A stretch of 64,000 bases of DNA from Bordetella ansorpii. Its GTDB lineage: Bacteria > Pseudomonadota > Gammaproteobacteria > Burkholderiales > Burkholderiaceae_B. Location: NCBI RefSeq assembly GCF_900078315.1, contig NZ_FKBS01000013.1, positions 153,982 to 217,981 of the forward strand. The letters are read 5' to 3'. Below the pieces are notes generated by a model, which worked only from the letters and a program-made list of their open reading frames with translations, did no database searches and was not told the origin of the DNA. Shown piece after piece: positions 1 through 7,848 of the stretch (within the stretch, counting starts at the first letter, position 1; every line of letters starts with the position of its first letter). The position numbers and the translations under genes are program-made.

Positions 1-2
1 AT

Positions 3-1004
3 CACCCGCATCCGCATGGCCGCACGGCCGAGCAGGTCTATCGCGGCCTGGCCGGCGTGTTCCTGGTGCGCTCGCGCAAGGATCCGATTCCCGCCGAGTA
101 CGGCGATACGGTGCTGATGTTCACCGACCTGCGCCTGGCCGAGGACGGCGCGCATGCGCCGCCGACCGACGCCGATGCGATGAACGGCCGCATCGGCGAC
201 CACGTGCTGGTCAACGGCCAGAAGCAGCCGGTGATGGAGGCGGTGGCCGGCACGCGCCGCCGGCTGCGCCTGTTCAACGCCACCAATGCCCGCTACCTGC
301 GCCTGGTCTTCGAGGGGGCCGCGATGACGCGGGTGGGCAGTGACGGCGGCTTGCTGGAAAAGCCGGTCGACGCTACCGAACTGCTGCTGGCGCCCGCCGA
401 GCGCGCCGAGATCGTGGTGACCTTCCCGCATGCCGGCCAGGCCGCGTTGCGCACACTGGAATACGACTCGGGCTGGATGGGGCCGGACCGTCCGCAATCG
501 GCCGGCCTGACCTTGCTGGACGTGCAGGTGGCCGCTGCCCTGGTCGCGCCGAAGGTGCCGCCGCTGCCGGCCACGCTGCGCGCCATCGCGCGGCTGGGCC
601 AGCCGGTGGAGCGACGCCGCTTCGTCTTCACCGAGACCATGTCGCACGGGCCGCAGGGCATGGCGATGCACTTCCTGATCAACGGCGCCGCGTTCGACAT
701 GAAGCGCGTGGACGTGACGATGCGGGCGGGGCAGGTGGAGCAATGGGAGATCGAGAACCAGGCCGACATGGATCATCCTTTCCATGTGCATGGCGTGCAG
801 TTCCAGGTCACGGCGCGCCGCCGCGGCAACGGCGCATTCCAGCCCGAACCCTGGCTCGCGTGGAAGGACACGGTCAACGTGCCGCCCGGCGAGACGGTGC
901 GCATCCTGCTGCGGCAGGACGCGCCGGGTCTGCGCATGTATCACTGCCACATCCTCGAACACGAGGACCAGGGCATGATGGGGATCGTGGAGGTCAAGCC
1001 GTAA
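3..1004 (+). CDS. multicopper oxidase family protein, 5' end cut by window
   Basis: This is the C-terminal part of a periplasmic-type multicopper oxidase that couples substrate oxidation to reduction of O2 to water. The reading frame is open from the first bases, so the start lies upstream; 333 residues are visible. The first six residues are HPHPHG, followed by RTAEQVYRGLAG, a type 2/3 copper histidine region. Near the C terminus are HPFHVHG and HCHILEHEDQGMMG, which carry the trinuclear-centre histidines and the type 1 copper Cys-His-Met ligands (the Cys codon is 945-947). All ligands of the last domain are present, so the enzyme looks functional. CueO-like copper detoxification or a laccase/bilirubin-oxidase-like role are both possible; the missing N terminus prevents a choice. 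It converges with the BON gene. Confidence 0.9.
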   Translation, partial: HPHPHGRTAEQVYRGLAGVFLVRSRKDPIPAEYGDTVLMFTDLRLAEDGAHAPPTDADAMNGRIGDHVLVNGQKQPVMEAVAGTRRRLRLFNATNARYLRLVFEGAAMTRVGSDGGLLEKPVDATELLLAPAERAEIVVTFPHAGQAALRTLEYDSGWMGPDRPQSAGLTLLDVQVAAALVAPKVPPLPATLRAIARLGQPVERRRFVFTETMSHGPQGMAMHFLINGAAFDMKRVDVTMRAGQVEQWEIENQADMDHPFHVHGVQFQVTARRRGNGAFQPEPWLAWKDTVNVPPGETVRILLRQDAPGLRMYHCHILEHEDQGMMGIVEVKP

Positions 1005-1080
1005 CGGCATGGGCCGCGAGTCCGGCGGCTGGAGGAGGGCGATCCGTCCTTCAGGCGGGCGGGGACGCGCCCTATGGAAA

Positions 1081-1146
1081 ACGCCCCTGATCAAGCCCTT
1101 TGATGCCGGACTGACGTCCGGATATCGAAGGCCCGTTCAGGGGCGT
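1081..1146. terminator. long nested hairpin between convergent genes
   Basis: Outer arms ACGCCCCTGA (1081-1090) and TCAGGGGCGT (1137-1146) are perfectly complementary. Inside, GCCCTTTGAT can pair with ATCGAAGGCC with one mismatch and one wobble, and CCGGAC (1106-1111) pairs with GTCCGG (1116-1121) around a four-base loop. The whole 66 bases can fold into one long stem. It sits between the multicopper oxidase and the convergent BON gene, so a bidirectional transcription stop is the simplest reading, but there is no strong T run. Confidence 0.55.
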
Positions 1147-1168
1147 CGCTGGAGACGACGTGCAGGCC

Positions 1169-1504
1169 TTACTTGGCCTTGCTCGGGTCCACCTTGATGT
1201 CGTTCTTGACCTGCTTGACGCCGTCTACACCGCGGGTCACGTCAGCCGCATGGTTGACCTGCTCGCTGGTGGCGACGCTGCCCGTCAGGGTGACGACACC
1301 GTCATTGGTTTCCACGGCGATGTCCAGGGCGCTCAATGCCTTGTCCGCCACGAACGCCGCGCGCACCTTGGTGCTGATCGTGGCGTCCGTCACGTATTCG
1401 CCAACGGATTGCTTGTCGCCTTTGCCCTCCGCCGCGAGGGCCGGCGCGGTTACCGCCACGCCGGCGCCGATCACGGCCGCGGCCATCCATTTACGGGTGA
1501 TCAT
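1169..1504 (-). CDS. BON domain-containing exported protein
   Basis: This 111-residue protein starts with a Sec signal peptide (MITRKWMAAAVIGAGVAVTA then a PALA-A cleavage site). One BON domain follows, recognisable from VTDATISTKVRAAFVADKAL, the strand VVTLTGSV, and DGVKQVKNDIKV near the end. BON proteins such as OsmY are periplasmic and associate with membranes or phospholipids, usually under osmotic or envelope stress. Length is short, in line with single-BON proteins (OsmY has two). It is followed upstream on the same strand by DUF1328 and CsbD genes, which makes a small stress cluster. The exact role is inferred from the family only. Confidence 0.85.
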   Translation of the reverse strand: MITRKWMAAAVIGAGVAVTAPALAAEGKGDKQSVGEYVTDATISTKVRAAFVADKALSALDIAVETNDGVVTLTGSVATSEQVNHAADVTRGVDGVKQVKNDIKVDPSKAK

Positions 1505-1518
1505 GCCTGATACCTCCG

Positions 1519-1680
1519 TTATCGTCGGAACGCGCCGCCCAGGATGGACAGCAGGGCCAGGACCAGGAACACGAAGAACAGGATCTTGGCGATGCCCGCC
1601 GCGCCAGCGGCGATGCCGCCGAAACCCAGGACCGCCGCGATGATGGCGATGACGAAGAAGACTACCGCGTAATACAGCAT
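1519..1680 (-). CDS. DUF1328 family small membrane protein (YtjA-like)
   Basis: This is a 53-residue hydrophobic protein beginning [20 protein letters not shown], with a small-residue stretch [13 protein letters not shown], a second hydrophobic segment and a basic end GGAFRR. These two transmembrane segments and the length match the DUF1328/YtjA family, which is common next to CsbD and BON genes. A purine-rich stretch (AGAGGAGAAACACC on the minus strand) precedes the ATG. Function is unknown; expression under envelope or stationary-phase stress is usual for neighbours of this type. It lies 14 bases upstream of the BON gene in the same direction, so the two are probably co-transcribed. Confidence 0.8.
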   Translation of the reverse strand: MLYYAVVFFVIAIIAAVLGFGGIAAGAAGIAKILFFVFLVLALLSILGGAFRR

Positions 1681-1727
1681 GGTGTTTCTCCTCTAGAGAC
1701 GAGATGCGGGAAGCGCAATGCGCCGGA

Positions 1728-1928
1728 TCAGGGGTTGCGGTCGAAGAACTCGCGCACTTCGCGCTGGGCGTCTTCGCGCGTCTTGCCGTAACGTTCCTGG
1801 ACCAGGCCGGCGAGCCGTTCGGCGTTGCCTTCGGTGCGGGTAAGTTCGTCGTCGGTCAGGTCACCCCAGGCCGCCTTGGCCTTGCCCTTGAGCTGCTTCC
1901 ATTTGCCAGCAACGATGTCGTTGTTCAT
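1728..1928 (-). CDS. CsbD family stress protein
   Basis: The 66-residue product starts [20 protein letters not shown] and continues with [20 protein letters not shown] and a C-terminal [11 protein letters not shown]. This is the hydrophilic, charged CsbD fold (PF05532), a family induced by general stress in many bacteria, with unknown biochemical function. An in-frame TTG six codons upstream exists, but AGGAGAGG lies correctly before the ATG at 1928, so that start is preferred. It is the first gene of the three-gene CsbD-DUF1328-BON cluster, with a candidate promoter upstream. Confidence 0.85.
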   Translation of the reverse strand: MNNDIVAGKWKQLKGKAKAAWGDLTDDELTRTEGNAERLAGLVQERYGKTREDAQREVREFFDRNP

Positions 1929-1996
1929 GTCGTCCTCTCCTAGCAATTTGCGGCGGGTTTCCGATGGCCTTCGGAGCTTGCCGCCAAGGATATGAA

Positions 1997-2008
1997 AGCT
2001 GATCAGCT
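1997..2008. promoter_or_regulatory. 12-bp perfect palindrome upstream of csbD-like gene
   Basis: AGCTGATCAGCT is a perfect palindrome between the candidate -10 element and the csbD-like start. It could be an operator, but a 12-bp palindrome can occur by chance. Confidence 0.25.
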
Positions 2009-2021
2009 ATTCGTGGGAACC

Positions 2022-2051
2022 ACTACACCAGTCGCCCCCACAGGGTGTCAA
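2022..2051 (-). promoter_or_regulatory. candidate sigma70-type promoter for the csbD-DUF1328-BON cluster
   Basis: Read on the minus strand, a consensus TTGACA (2046-2051) is followed after 18 bases by TGTAGT (2022-2027), a four-of-six match to TATAAT. The element lies about 95 bases upstream of the csbD-like ATG and points toward it. The rest of the 1929-2267 interval holds no recognisable gene. Confidence 0.4.
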
Positions 2052-2188
2052 ACAGGCGGTGTGGGTAAATGTAAACGCGCCGAGGGCCCGTTTTACGGGG
2101 CCTTTCGGGCAGGCGAGGGCCGAGCCTACAGGGCCGTATAGGAGACCGATGGGAGGATGCCGGGACGGCGCTCGAGGGGAAGGAGAAC

Positions 2189-2221
2189 GGTCACCCAGGC
2201 GTCTGTTACACCTGGGTGACC
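2189..2221. repeat. perfect 11-bp inverted repeat downstream of the second cyanophycin synthetase
   Basis: GGTCACCCAGG (2189-2199) and CCTGGGTGACC (2211-2221) are exact inverted copies separated by 11 bases. It lies 47 bases past the stop of the minus-strand cyanophycin synthetase. As RNA it would be a stable stem and may end that operon, but no U run follows, so an operator or processing stem is also possible. Confidence 0.45.
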
Positions 2222-2267
2222 ATTTGACCGGCTTTGAGGGGAGTACGTAACCGAGGCTATCGCTGGG

Positions 2268-4868
2268 CTATTGCGCCCGGGCCACGGAAACGGCGGCATT
2301 GCGCTCGGCCACGCGCTGCGCGATGTGAGCCAGGGCCTCTTCGACCTGGTCGACCAGGACCAGGCACAGGTCGCCGGGCGCCAGGCGTTCCAGCGCGGTG
2401 TCGATGGCCAGGAATTCGCCGCGGATCTCGTCGATCCTGCTGGCGCGGCGGGCATGGGCCAGGCCCTCGCGCAGCAGCGCCAGCACTTCGCCGTCCTCGC
2501 GGCCGCGCTGGCACTGGTCTTCGTACAGCACCATGTCGTCGAAGGCGTCGCCCAGGATCTCGGTCTGGCGGCGCAGGTCTTCGTCGCGGCGGTCGCCCGC
2601 GCCGCTGATCACGACGCTGCGGCGGCGGGCGGGCAGGGCGTCCACGGCCTTGACCAGCGCCAGGATGGCGTCGGGATTGTGGCCGTAGTCGGCGATCAGC
2701 GTGGCGCCGCCGTAGTCGAACAGGTTGAAGCGGCCAGGGGCGGTGGCGGCGTCGTTGACGAAGCCGGCCAGGCCCGAGCGGATGGTTTCCCAGGGCAGGT
2801 CCAGCGCCCAGGCGGCCGCAACGGCAGCCATGGCGTTGTCGACCTGGAAGACGATGTCGCCGCCGCGGGTCAGCGGAATGGCCGACAGCGGCAGTTCGAC
2901 GCGCATCTCGCCCTGTTGGGCCACGATGGCGTCGTTCTGGCGGACCACCACGCGCTGGCCCTGGGCGCGGTGCGTGGCGATGACGGGATGGTCGGGATCG
3001 GCGGAGAAGAAGGTGACCGAGCCCGGGCAGGCGCTGGCCATCTCGGCGACGATGGGATCGGCGGCGTTCAGCACGGCCATGCCGCCAGGACGCACGTATT
3101 GCACGATCACGCGCTTGACCACGGCCAGGTCTTCCACCGTGCTGATGTAGCCCAGGCCCAGGTGGTCGCCCTGGCCGATGTTGGTGACGATGGCCACGTC
3201 GCAGCGGTCGAAGGCCAGGCCTTCGCGCAGGATGCCGCCGCGCGCGGTCTCGAACACGGCCGCGTCCACGCCGGGGTGCAGCAGGATGCGGCGCGCGCTG
3301 CGCGGGCCGCTGCAGTCGCCGGTGTCGATGCGGTGCGACTGCACGTACACGCCGTCGGAGTTGGTCATGCCCACGCGGTTGCCAGCGCACGACAGCAGGT
3401 GCGCGGTCAGGCGCACCGTGGTGGTCTTGCCGTTGGTGCCGGCCACGGCCACCACCGGAATGCGGCCGTCCTGGCCGTCGGCGAAGATCTGGCCGACGAT
3501 GGCCTCGCCCACCGGGCGGCCCTTGCCGAACGAGGGATTCAGGTGCATGCGCAGCCCGGGCGCGGCGTTCACTTCCACCACGCCGCCGTGCTGGTCTTCC
3601 AGTGGCAGGTGCACGGTTTCGGCGACCACGTCCACGCCACAGATGTCCAGGCCGATCATGCGGGCGGCCGTGACGGCGCGCGCGGCCAGGTCGGGATGCA
3701 CCTCGTCGGTCACGTCGGTGGCGCTGCCGCCGGTGCTGAGGTTGGCGTTGTTGCGCAGCACGACCAGCGTGCCGGCGGGCGGCACGGTGTCGGCGCCGTA
3801 GCCTTGCTTGGCCAGCGTGGCCAGGGCGATGTCGTCGAAGCGGATGCGGGTGAGCGAGGTGGCGTGGCCGTCGCCGCGCAGCGGGTCGGCGTTGACCTGT
3901 TCGACCAGTTGGCGGATGGAATGCACGCCGTCGCCCGTGACCTTCGGCGGATCGCGCCGCGCGGCCGCGACCAGTTGGCTGCCCACCACCAGCAGGCGGA
4001 AGTCGTGGCCGGGAATGTAGCGCTCGACGATGACCTCGGAACTGATCTCGCTGGCGGCCTCGTAGGCCTGGAAGACGCGTTCGCGCGTGTCGATGTTCAC
4101 GGCCACGCCGCGGCCCTGGCTGCCGTCGCGCGGCTTGACCACGACCGGGCCGCCCAGCTCCTGCGCGGCTTCCCAGGCGCCTTCGGCCGAGTCGGCCACG
4201 CGCCCGTTGGGCACCGGCACGCCGGCGGCGTCCAGCAGCATCTTGGTCAGGTCCTTGTCCTGCGCGATGGACTCGGCGATGGCGCTGGTGTTGTCCGTCT
4301 CGGCGGCCTGGATGCGGCGCTGGCGGCTGCCCCAGCCGAACTGCACCAGGCTGCCCTGCGTCAGGCGGTGATACGGGATGCCGCGCGCCACGGCGGCCGC
4401 CACGATGGCGCCCGTGCTGGGGCCCAGGCGGATGTCTTCGTCCAGTTCGCGCAGCTTGTGCAGCGCGTCGGCCAGGTCGAAAGGCTGGTCGTCGACGGCG
4501 GCCTGCAACAATTGCTGCGCCAGGTCCAGCGCCAGCTTGCCCACGGATTCCTCGCTGTACTCGACCGCGATCTGGAAGACGCCGGGCTCGATGGTGGCCT
4601 GCGTGCGGCCGAAGGTGACCGGGCAGCCCGCATGGGCCTGCAGGCTGACGGCGACCGCCTGCAGCACGTGGGCCATCGACAGGGCGCCCTGGTGGCCTTC
4701 GGGGCGCAGCAGGCCGATCAGCGGAAAACGGGCGCGCAGCCGCGCGTCGAAATCCGGCGTGTCGTCGATGGAGCACTCGGTGTCGCTGCAGGCCACGATG
4801 GCTTCGATGGCCGTATTGCGGCTCCAGAGATTGGGGCCGCGCAGGGCGCGGATGCGGGAGACTTCCAT
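2268..4868 (-). CDS. cphA: cyanophycin synthetase paralogue, canonical Mur-ligase half
   Basis: The 866-residue protein matches the length and order of CphA: an N-terminal domain, an ATP-grasp domain and a Mur-ligase-like domain. CphA builds cyanophycin, a polymer of Asp backbone with Arg side chains, using ATP. Visible motifs are LGPSTGAIV, KPRDGSQGRGV (about 242-256), VVEVNAAPGLRMH, the P-loop GTNGKTTT (about 473-481), ETARGGILREG, GDHLG and GAGDRRDED. Compared with cyanobacterial CphA recalled from memory (KPLDGNHGRG, RDHR), the ATP-grasp loop has SQ for NH and DFR for DHR, while the Mur motifs are canonical. The start MEVSRIRALRGPN at 4868 is chosen because family similarity begins there and AGGA precedes it. 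It is the second gene of the tandem, 85 bases after its paralogue. Confidence 0.9.
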   Translation of the reverse strand: MEVSRIRALRGPNLWSRNTAIEAIVACSDTECSIDDTPDFDARLRARFPLIGLLRPEGHQGALSMAHVLQAVAVSLQAHAGCPVTFGRTQATIEPGVFQIAVEYSEESVGKLALDLAQQLLQAAVDDQPFDLADALHKLRELDEDIRLGPSTGAIVAAAVARGIPYHRLTQGSLVQFGWGSRQRRIQAAETDNTSAIAESIAQDKDLTKMLLDAAGVPVPNGRVADSAEGAWEAAQELGGPVVVKPRDGSQGRGVAVNIDTRERVFQAYEAASEISSEVIVERYIPGHDFRLLVVGSQLVAAARRDPPKVTGDGVHSIRQLVEQVNADPLRGDGHATSLTRIRFDDIALATLAKQGYGADTVPPAGTLVVLRNNANLSTGGSATDVTDEVHPDLAARAVTAARMIGLDICGVDVVAETVHLPLEDQHGGVVEVNAAPGLRMHLNPSFGKGRPVGEAIVGQIFADGQDGRIPVVAVAGTNGKTTTVRLTAHLLSCAGNRVGMTNSDGVYVQSHRIDTGDCSGPRSARRILLHPGVDAAVFETARGGILREGLAFDRCDVAIVTNIGQGDHLGLGYISTVEDLAVVKRVIVQYVRPGGMAVLNAADPIVAEMASACPGSVTFFSADPDHPVIATHRAQGQRVVVRQNDAIVAQQGEMRVELPLSAIPLTRGGDIVFQVDNAMAAVAAAWALDLPWETIRSGLAGFVNDAATAPGRFNLFDYGGATLIADYGHNPDAILALVKAVDALPARRRSVVISGAGDRRDEDLRRQTEILGDAFDDMVLYEDQCQRGREDGEVLALLREGLAHARRASRIDEIRGEFLAIDTALERLAPGDLCLVLVDQVEEALAHIAQRVAERNAAVSVARAQ

Positions 4869-4913
4869 GGCGGATTTTTCCTTTTCTTGACGGAAAAAGG
4901 TACTGAAAACATG

Positions 4914-4940
4914 GGCCGTCCCCACGCCTGCGGGACGGCC
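4914..4940 (-). terminator. intercistronic hairpin between the two cyanophycin synthetase genes
   Basis: GGCCGTCCC (4914-4922) and GGGACGGCC (4932-4940) form a perfect 9-bp stem with a 9-base loop, placed in the 85-base gap between the paralogues. On the minus strand the stem is followed by CATGTTTTCAG, a short broken U run. It may lower read-through into the downstream synthetase or stabilise the upstream message. Confidence 0.5.
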
Positions 4941-4953
4941 GTATCTAAGGCGA

Positions 4954-7572
4954 TCAGGCGGGCCGCTGGATCCAGCGCCGCACCATCTCGGTCACCGGGC
5001 CCGCGTTGGCCTCATCGGACTGCAGCAACACGAACTCGCCGGGCCGGGCCTGGTCCAGCACCGCGCCGATCGCGGCGGCGTGGTCGGGCTCGTCGGTCAC
5101 CTGCTTCGCGCGGCCGCCTTGCAGGGCGCCCTGGCGCAGCAGCGCGCGGGCCTGGCCGGCGGGCCGCTTGGTCGAGACGGTGGCGTCGTCATACAGCACG
5201 ATGCTGTCGAAAGCCTGGCCCAGCAGCGCGCCCTGCTCCAGCAGGGCATCGTCCCGGCGGTCCGCGCCCGCGCCGTACACCGCCGTGCGGTGCGCGCCGC
5301 CGAAATGGCCGATGGCCTCGACCAGGGCGCGCAGGGCGGGCGCGTTGTGCGCGCCGTCGACCACCACGGTGACGCCGTCGCGTTCGAATAAGGTGAAGCG
5401 CCAGGGCGCGTCGTTCTGGTCCACGCCGAAGGTCTCGACGCCGGCGCGGATGACTTCCAACGGGATGTTCAGCGCCCAGGCCGCGGCGACCGCCGCCAGC
5501 ACGTTCTCGACTTGGAAACCGACATGTCCGCCGCAGGTCAGCGGCACCGCGGCGATGCTGGCCACGACCTGTTCCTCGCGGCCACGCGCCAGCACGATCT
5601 GGCCCTCGCGCACCATGACGGCGCGCTTGCCCAGCGCCAGGTGCGAGGCCAGCGTCGGCAGCGCGGGGGTCTGCCCGAAGTACACGACCTCGCCGTCGCA
5701 CAGGGCGGCCATTTCGACCACGCGGGGATCGCGCGCGTTGAGCACGGCGGCGCCGCCGGGCAGCACGACGTCGACCTGCGTGCGGAACACGCCGTACAGG
5801 CGGTCGGCGTCGTTGATGTCGAAGTCGCCCAGGTGGTCGCCTTCGTCGATGTTGGTGACCACGCCGACCTGGCAGCGGTCGTAGGCCAGGCCCTGGCCCA
5901 GGATGACGCCGCTGTCGTTCTCGATGACGGCGGCATCCAGCGAGCGGTTCATCAGCAGGCGGCGGCTGGCGGCCCAGTTGGCGCGGTCGCCGGACTGCAC
6001 CTGGCGGCGGTCGATGTACAGGCCCTCGCTGCAGGCCAGGCCGGTCTGGCGGCCGGAGATCTGCAGCAGGCGGGCGATCAGGCGCGACACCACGGTCTTG
6101 CCGTTGGTGCCGGTGACGCCCACCAGCGGAATGCGGCCATCGTCATCGGCGGGGAAGAGGTGATCGACGATGGCGCGGCCCACGGGCTGCGGATTGCCGT
6201 CGGCGGGCTTGAGGTGCATCAGCAGGCCGGGGCCGGCGTTCACTTCCACGACGGCGCCGCGCTGCGCGTCCAACGGGCGCGAGATATCCTCGGCCACCAG
6301 GTCGACGCCGGCGATGTCCAGGCCCACGGCGCGCGCGGCCAGCACCACGGCGGCGGCGGTGTCGGGGTGGACGCGGTCGGTCACGTCGAACGCCACGTTG
6401 CCGCTGCGCTGGATGAGCACGCGGCGACCGGCGGTGGGCACGGTCTGGGCCGTCATGCCCTGGCGGGCGATCTCCAGGCGAGCCGCGGAATCCAGGCGCA
6501 CCGGATTCAACGGGCAGGTCTCGGCCCGGCCGCGGCGCGGATCGGTGTTGATCTGGATGTCGATCAGGTCTTCGATGGTCGACTTGCCGTCGCCCGTGAC
6601 CCAGGCCGGTTCGCCCGCGGCGGCGGCCACCATGCGGCCGCCCACCACCAGCAGGCGGTGCTCGTTGCCCAGCACGAAGCGCTCGACCATGACGCCGCTG
6701 CCTTCCTCGACGGCGACGGCATAGGCCGATTCGACTTCCTGGCGCGTCATCAGGTTGGTGAACACGCCCCGGCCGTGGTTGCCGTCGTACGGCTTGACCA
6801 CCACGGGCAGGCCGACGTCCTCGGCGGCGCGCCAGGCGTCCTCGATGCTTTCGACCAGGCGGCCTTCGGGCACGGGCACGCCACAGGTCTCCAGCAGCGA
6901 CTTGGTCAGGTCCTTGTCGCGCGAGATGCCTTCGGCGATGGCGCTGGTGCGGTCGGTCTCGGCGGTCCAGATGCGGCGCTGGCGCGCGCCATAGCCCAGT
7001 TGCACCAGATTGCCGTCGAACAGGCGGATGAAGGGGATGTCGCGGTCGTCGGCGGCATCCACGATGCAGGCCGTGCTGGGACCCAGGCACAGCGAGTCGA
7101 CCATGCCGCGCAGCCGGGACACGGCGCTGTCCACGTCGAACGGGCGGTCCTCGATGGCGGCCATGACCAGGTCGCGGGCTTCCTGCAGCGCAGAGCGGGT
7201 GACGTCTTCCTGCCAGGCGCGCACCACGACCTTGTAGACGCCGCGCGTGGAGGTCTCGCGCGCCTTGCCGAAGCCGCCGGGCAGGCCGGCCAGGTTCTGC
7301 AGTTCCAGCGTGACGTGTTCCAGGATGTGGCCGGGCCAGGTGCCTTCCTTCAACCGCATCAGGAATCCGCCCCGCACGCCCGGGCTGCAACGATGCTCGA
7401 TCAGCGTCGGCAGCCACGTCGACAGGCGTTCGTAGAATCCGGGGATAAGATTGGAGGGGAAGTCTTCCAGTTCGCCGATGTCCACCCAGGCTTCCAGGAC
7501 AGGGCGATAGGTCCAGATGTTCGGGCCGCGCAGCGCCACGACATCAAGGAATTCAATGTCTCGTTTCTTCAT
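4954..7572 (-). CDS. cphA: cyanophycin synthetase paralogue, canonical ATP-grasp half
   Basis: This 872-residue protein is the first gene of the tandem. It has the full CphA architecture: LRGPNIWTYRPVLEAW at the N terminus, CSPGVRGGFLMR, GHILEHVTLELQ, LGPSTACIV, the ATP-grasp loop KPYDGNHGRGV identical to the cyanobacterial pattern in its core, and a Mur-ligase P-loop GTNGKTVV (about 485-493). However, the Mur-ligase region differs from the family: ENDSGVILG stands where ETARGGILR is usual, DGAHNAP where DYAHNP is usual, and LLMH for FRMH at the end of the ATP-grasp domain. The Arg-adding site may therefore be altered. The start MKKRDIEFL at 7572 fits the family; the extra 14 upstream codons are unlikely. 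It diverges from the ABC exporter gene across a 276-base region. Confidence 0.88.
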   Translation of the reverse strand: MKKRDIEFLDVVALRGPNIWTYRPVLEAWVDIGELEDFPSNLIPGFYERLSTWLPTLIEHRCSPGVRGGFLMRLKEGTWPGHILEHVTLELQNLAGLPGGFGKARETSTRGVYKVVVRAWQEDVTRSALQEARDLVMAAIEDRPFDVDSAVSRLRGMVDSLCLGPSTACIVDAADDRDIPFIRLFDGNLVQLGYGARQRRIWTAETDRTSAIAEGISRDKDLTKSLLETCGVPVPEGRLVESIEDAWRAAEDVGLPVVVKPYDGNHGRGVFTNLMTRQEVESAYAVAVEEGSGVMVERFVLGNEHRLLVVGGRMVAAAAGEPAWVTGDGKSTIEDLIDIQINTDPRRGRAETCPLNPVRLDSAARLEIARQGMTAQTVPTAGRRVLIQRSGNVAFDVTDRVHPDTAAAVVLAARAVGLDIAGVDLVAEDISRPLDAQRGAVVEVNAGPGLLMHLKPADGNPQPVGRAIVDHLFPADDDGRIPLVGVTGTNGKTVVSRLIARLLQISGRQTGLACSEGLYIDRRQVQSGDRANWAASRRLLMNRSLDAAVIENDSGVILGQGLAYDRCQVGVVTNIDEGDHLGDFDINDADRLYGVFRTQVDVVLPGGAAVLNARDPRVVEMAALCDGEVVYFGQTPALPTLASHLALGKRAVMVREGQIVLARGREEQVVASIAAVPLTCGGHVGFQVENVLAAVAAAWALNIPLEVIRAGVETFGVDQNDAPWRFTLFERDGVTVVVDGAHNAPALRALVEAIGHFGGAHRTAVYGAGADRRDDALLEQGALLGQAFDSIVLYDDATVSTKRPAGQARALLRQGALQGGRAKQVTDEPDHAAAIGAVLDQARPGEFVLLQSDEANAGPVTEMVRRWIQRPA

Positions 7573-7757
7573 GGATATACAGAGAAAGAGCACAGGCCGG
7601 CATGACGAGCACACCCCCGGAATAATTATGGGTTGTCGGGGAGACGTCGTAAGGAATGGGGCCGGTGCGTCGCTGGACGATTTTCCTATCGCGAAAGTGA
7701 GGCGTATCGGGCGCTACTATACGCCGCCTTTTTGGCCGTATACACTCGCGCCCTCGT

Positions 7758-7793
7758 GTCAGTCCCCTGACCTGTTGTTACCAGGGGACAGAC
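7758..7793. promoter_or_regulatory. inverted repeat in the divergent cyanophycin/ABC transporter promoter region
   Basis: GTCAGTCCCCTG (7758-7769) and CAGGGGACAGAC (7782-7793) are inverted copies with one mismatch around a 12-base spacer. It lies 55 bases before the ABC transporter ATG and about 185 bases before the synthetase start. It could be an operator for a shared regulator, or a stem in the transporter leader. Confidence 0.4.
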
Positions 7794-7848
7794 TAACCCA
7801 CGGTGGGGCAGGGACGGTTCTCCTGCCTGCGACCCGCCGGAGCAAGCC

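Noticed and set aside
2091-2107. Short GGCCC/GGGCC hairpin with TTT as a terminator
   Set aside because: The five-base stem is weak and lies near no gene end on the plus strand.
2271-7605. Two long plus-strand frames opposite the cyanophycin synthetases
   Set aside because: They mirror the minus-strand coding frames and show no motif; the minus-strand products are complete CphA proteins.
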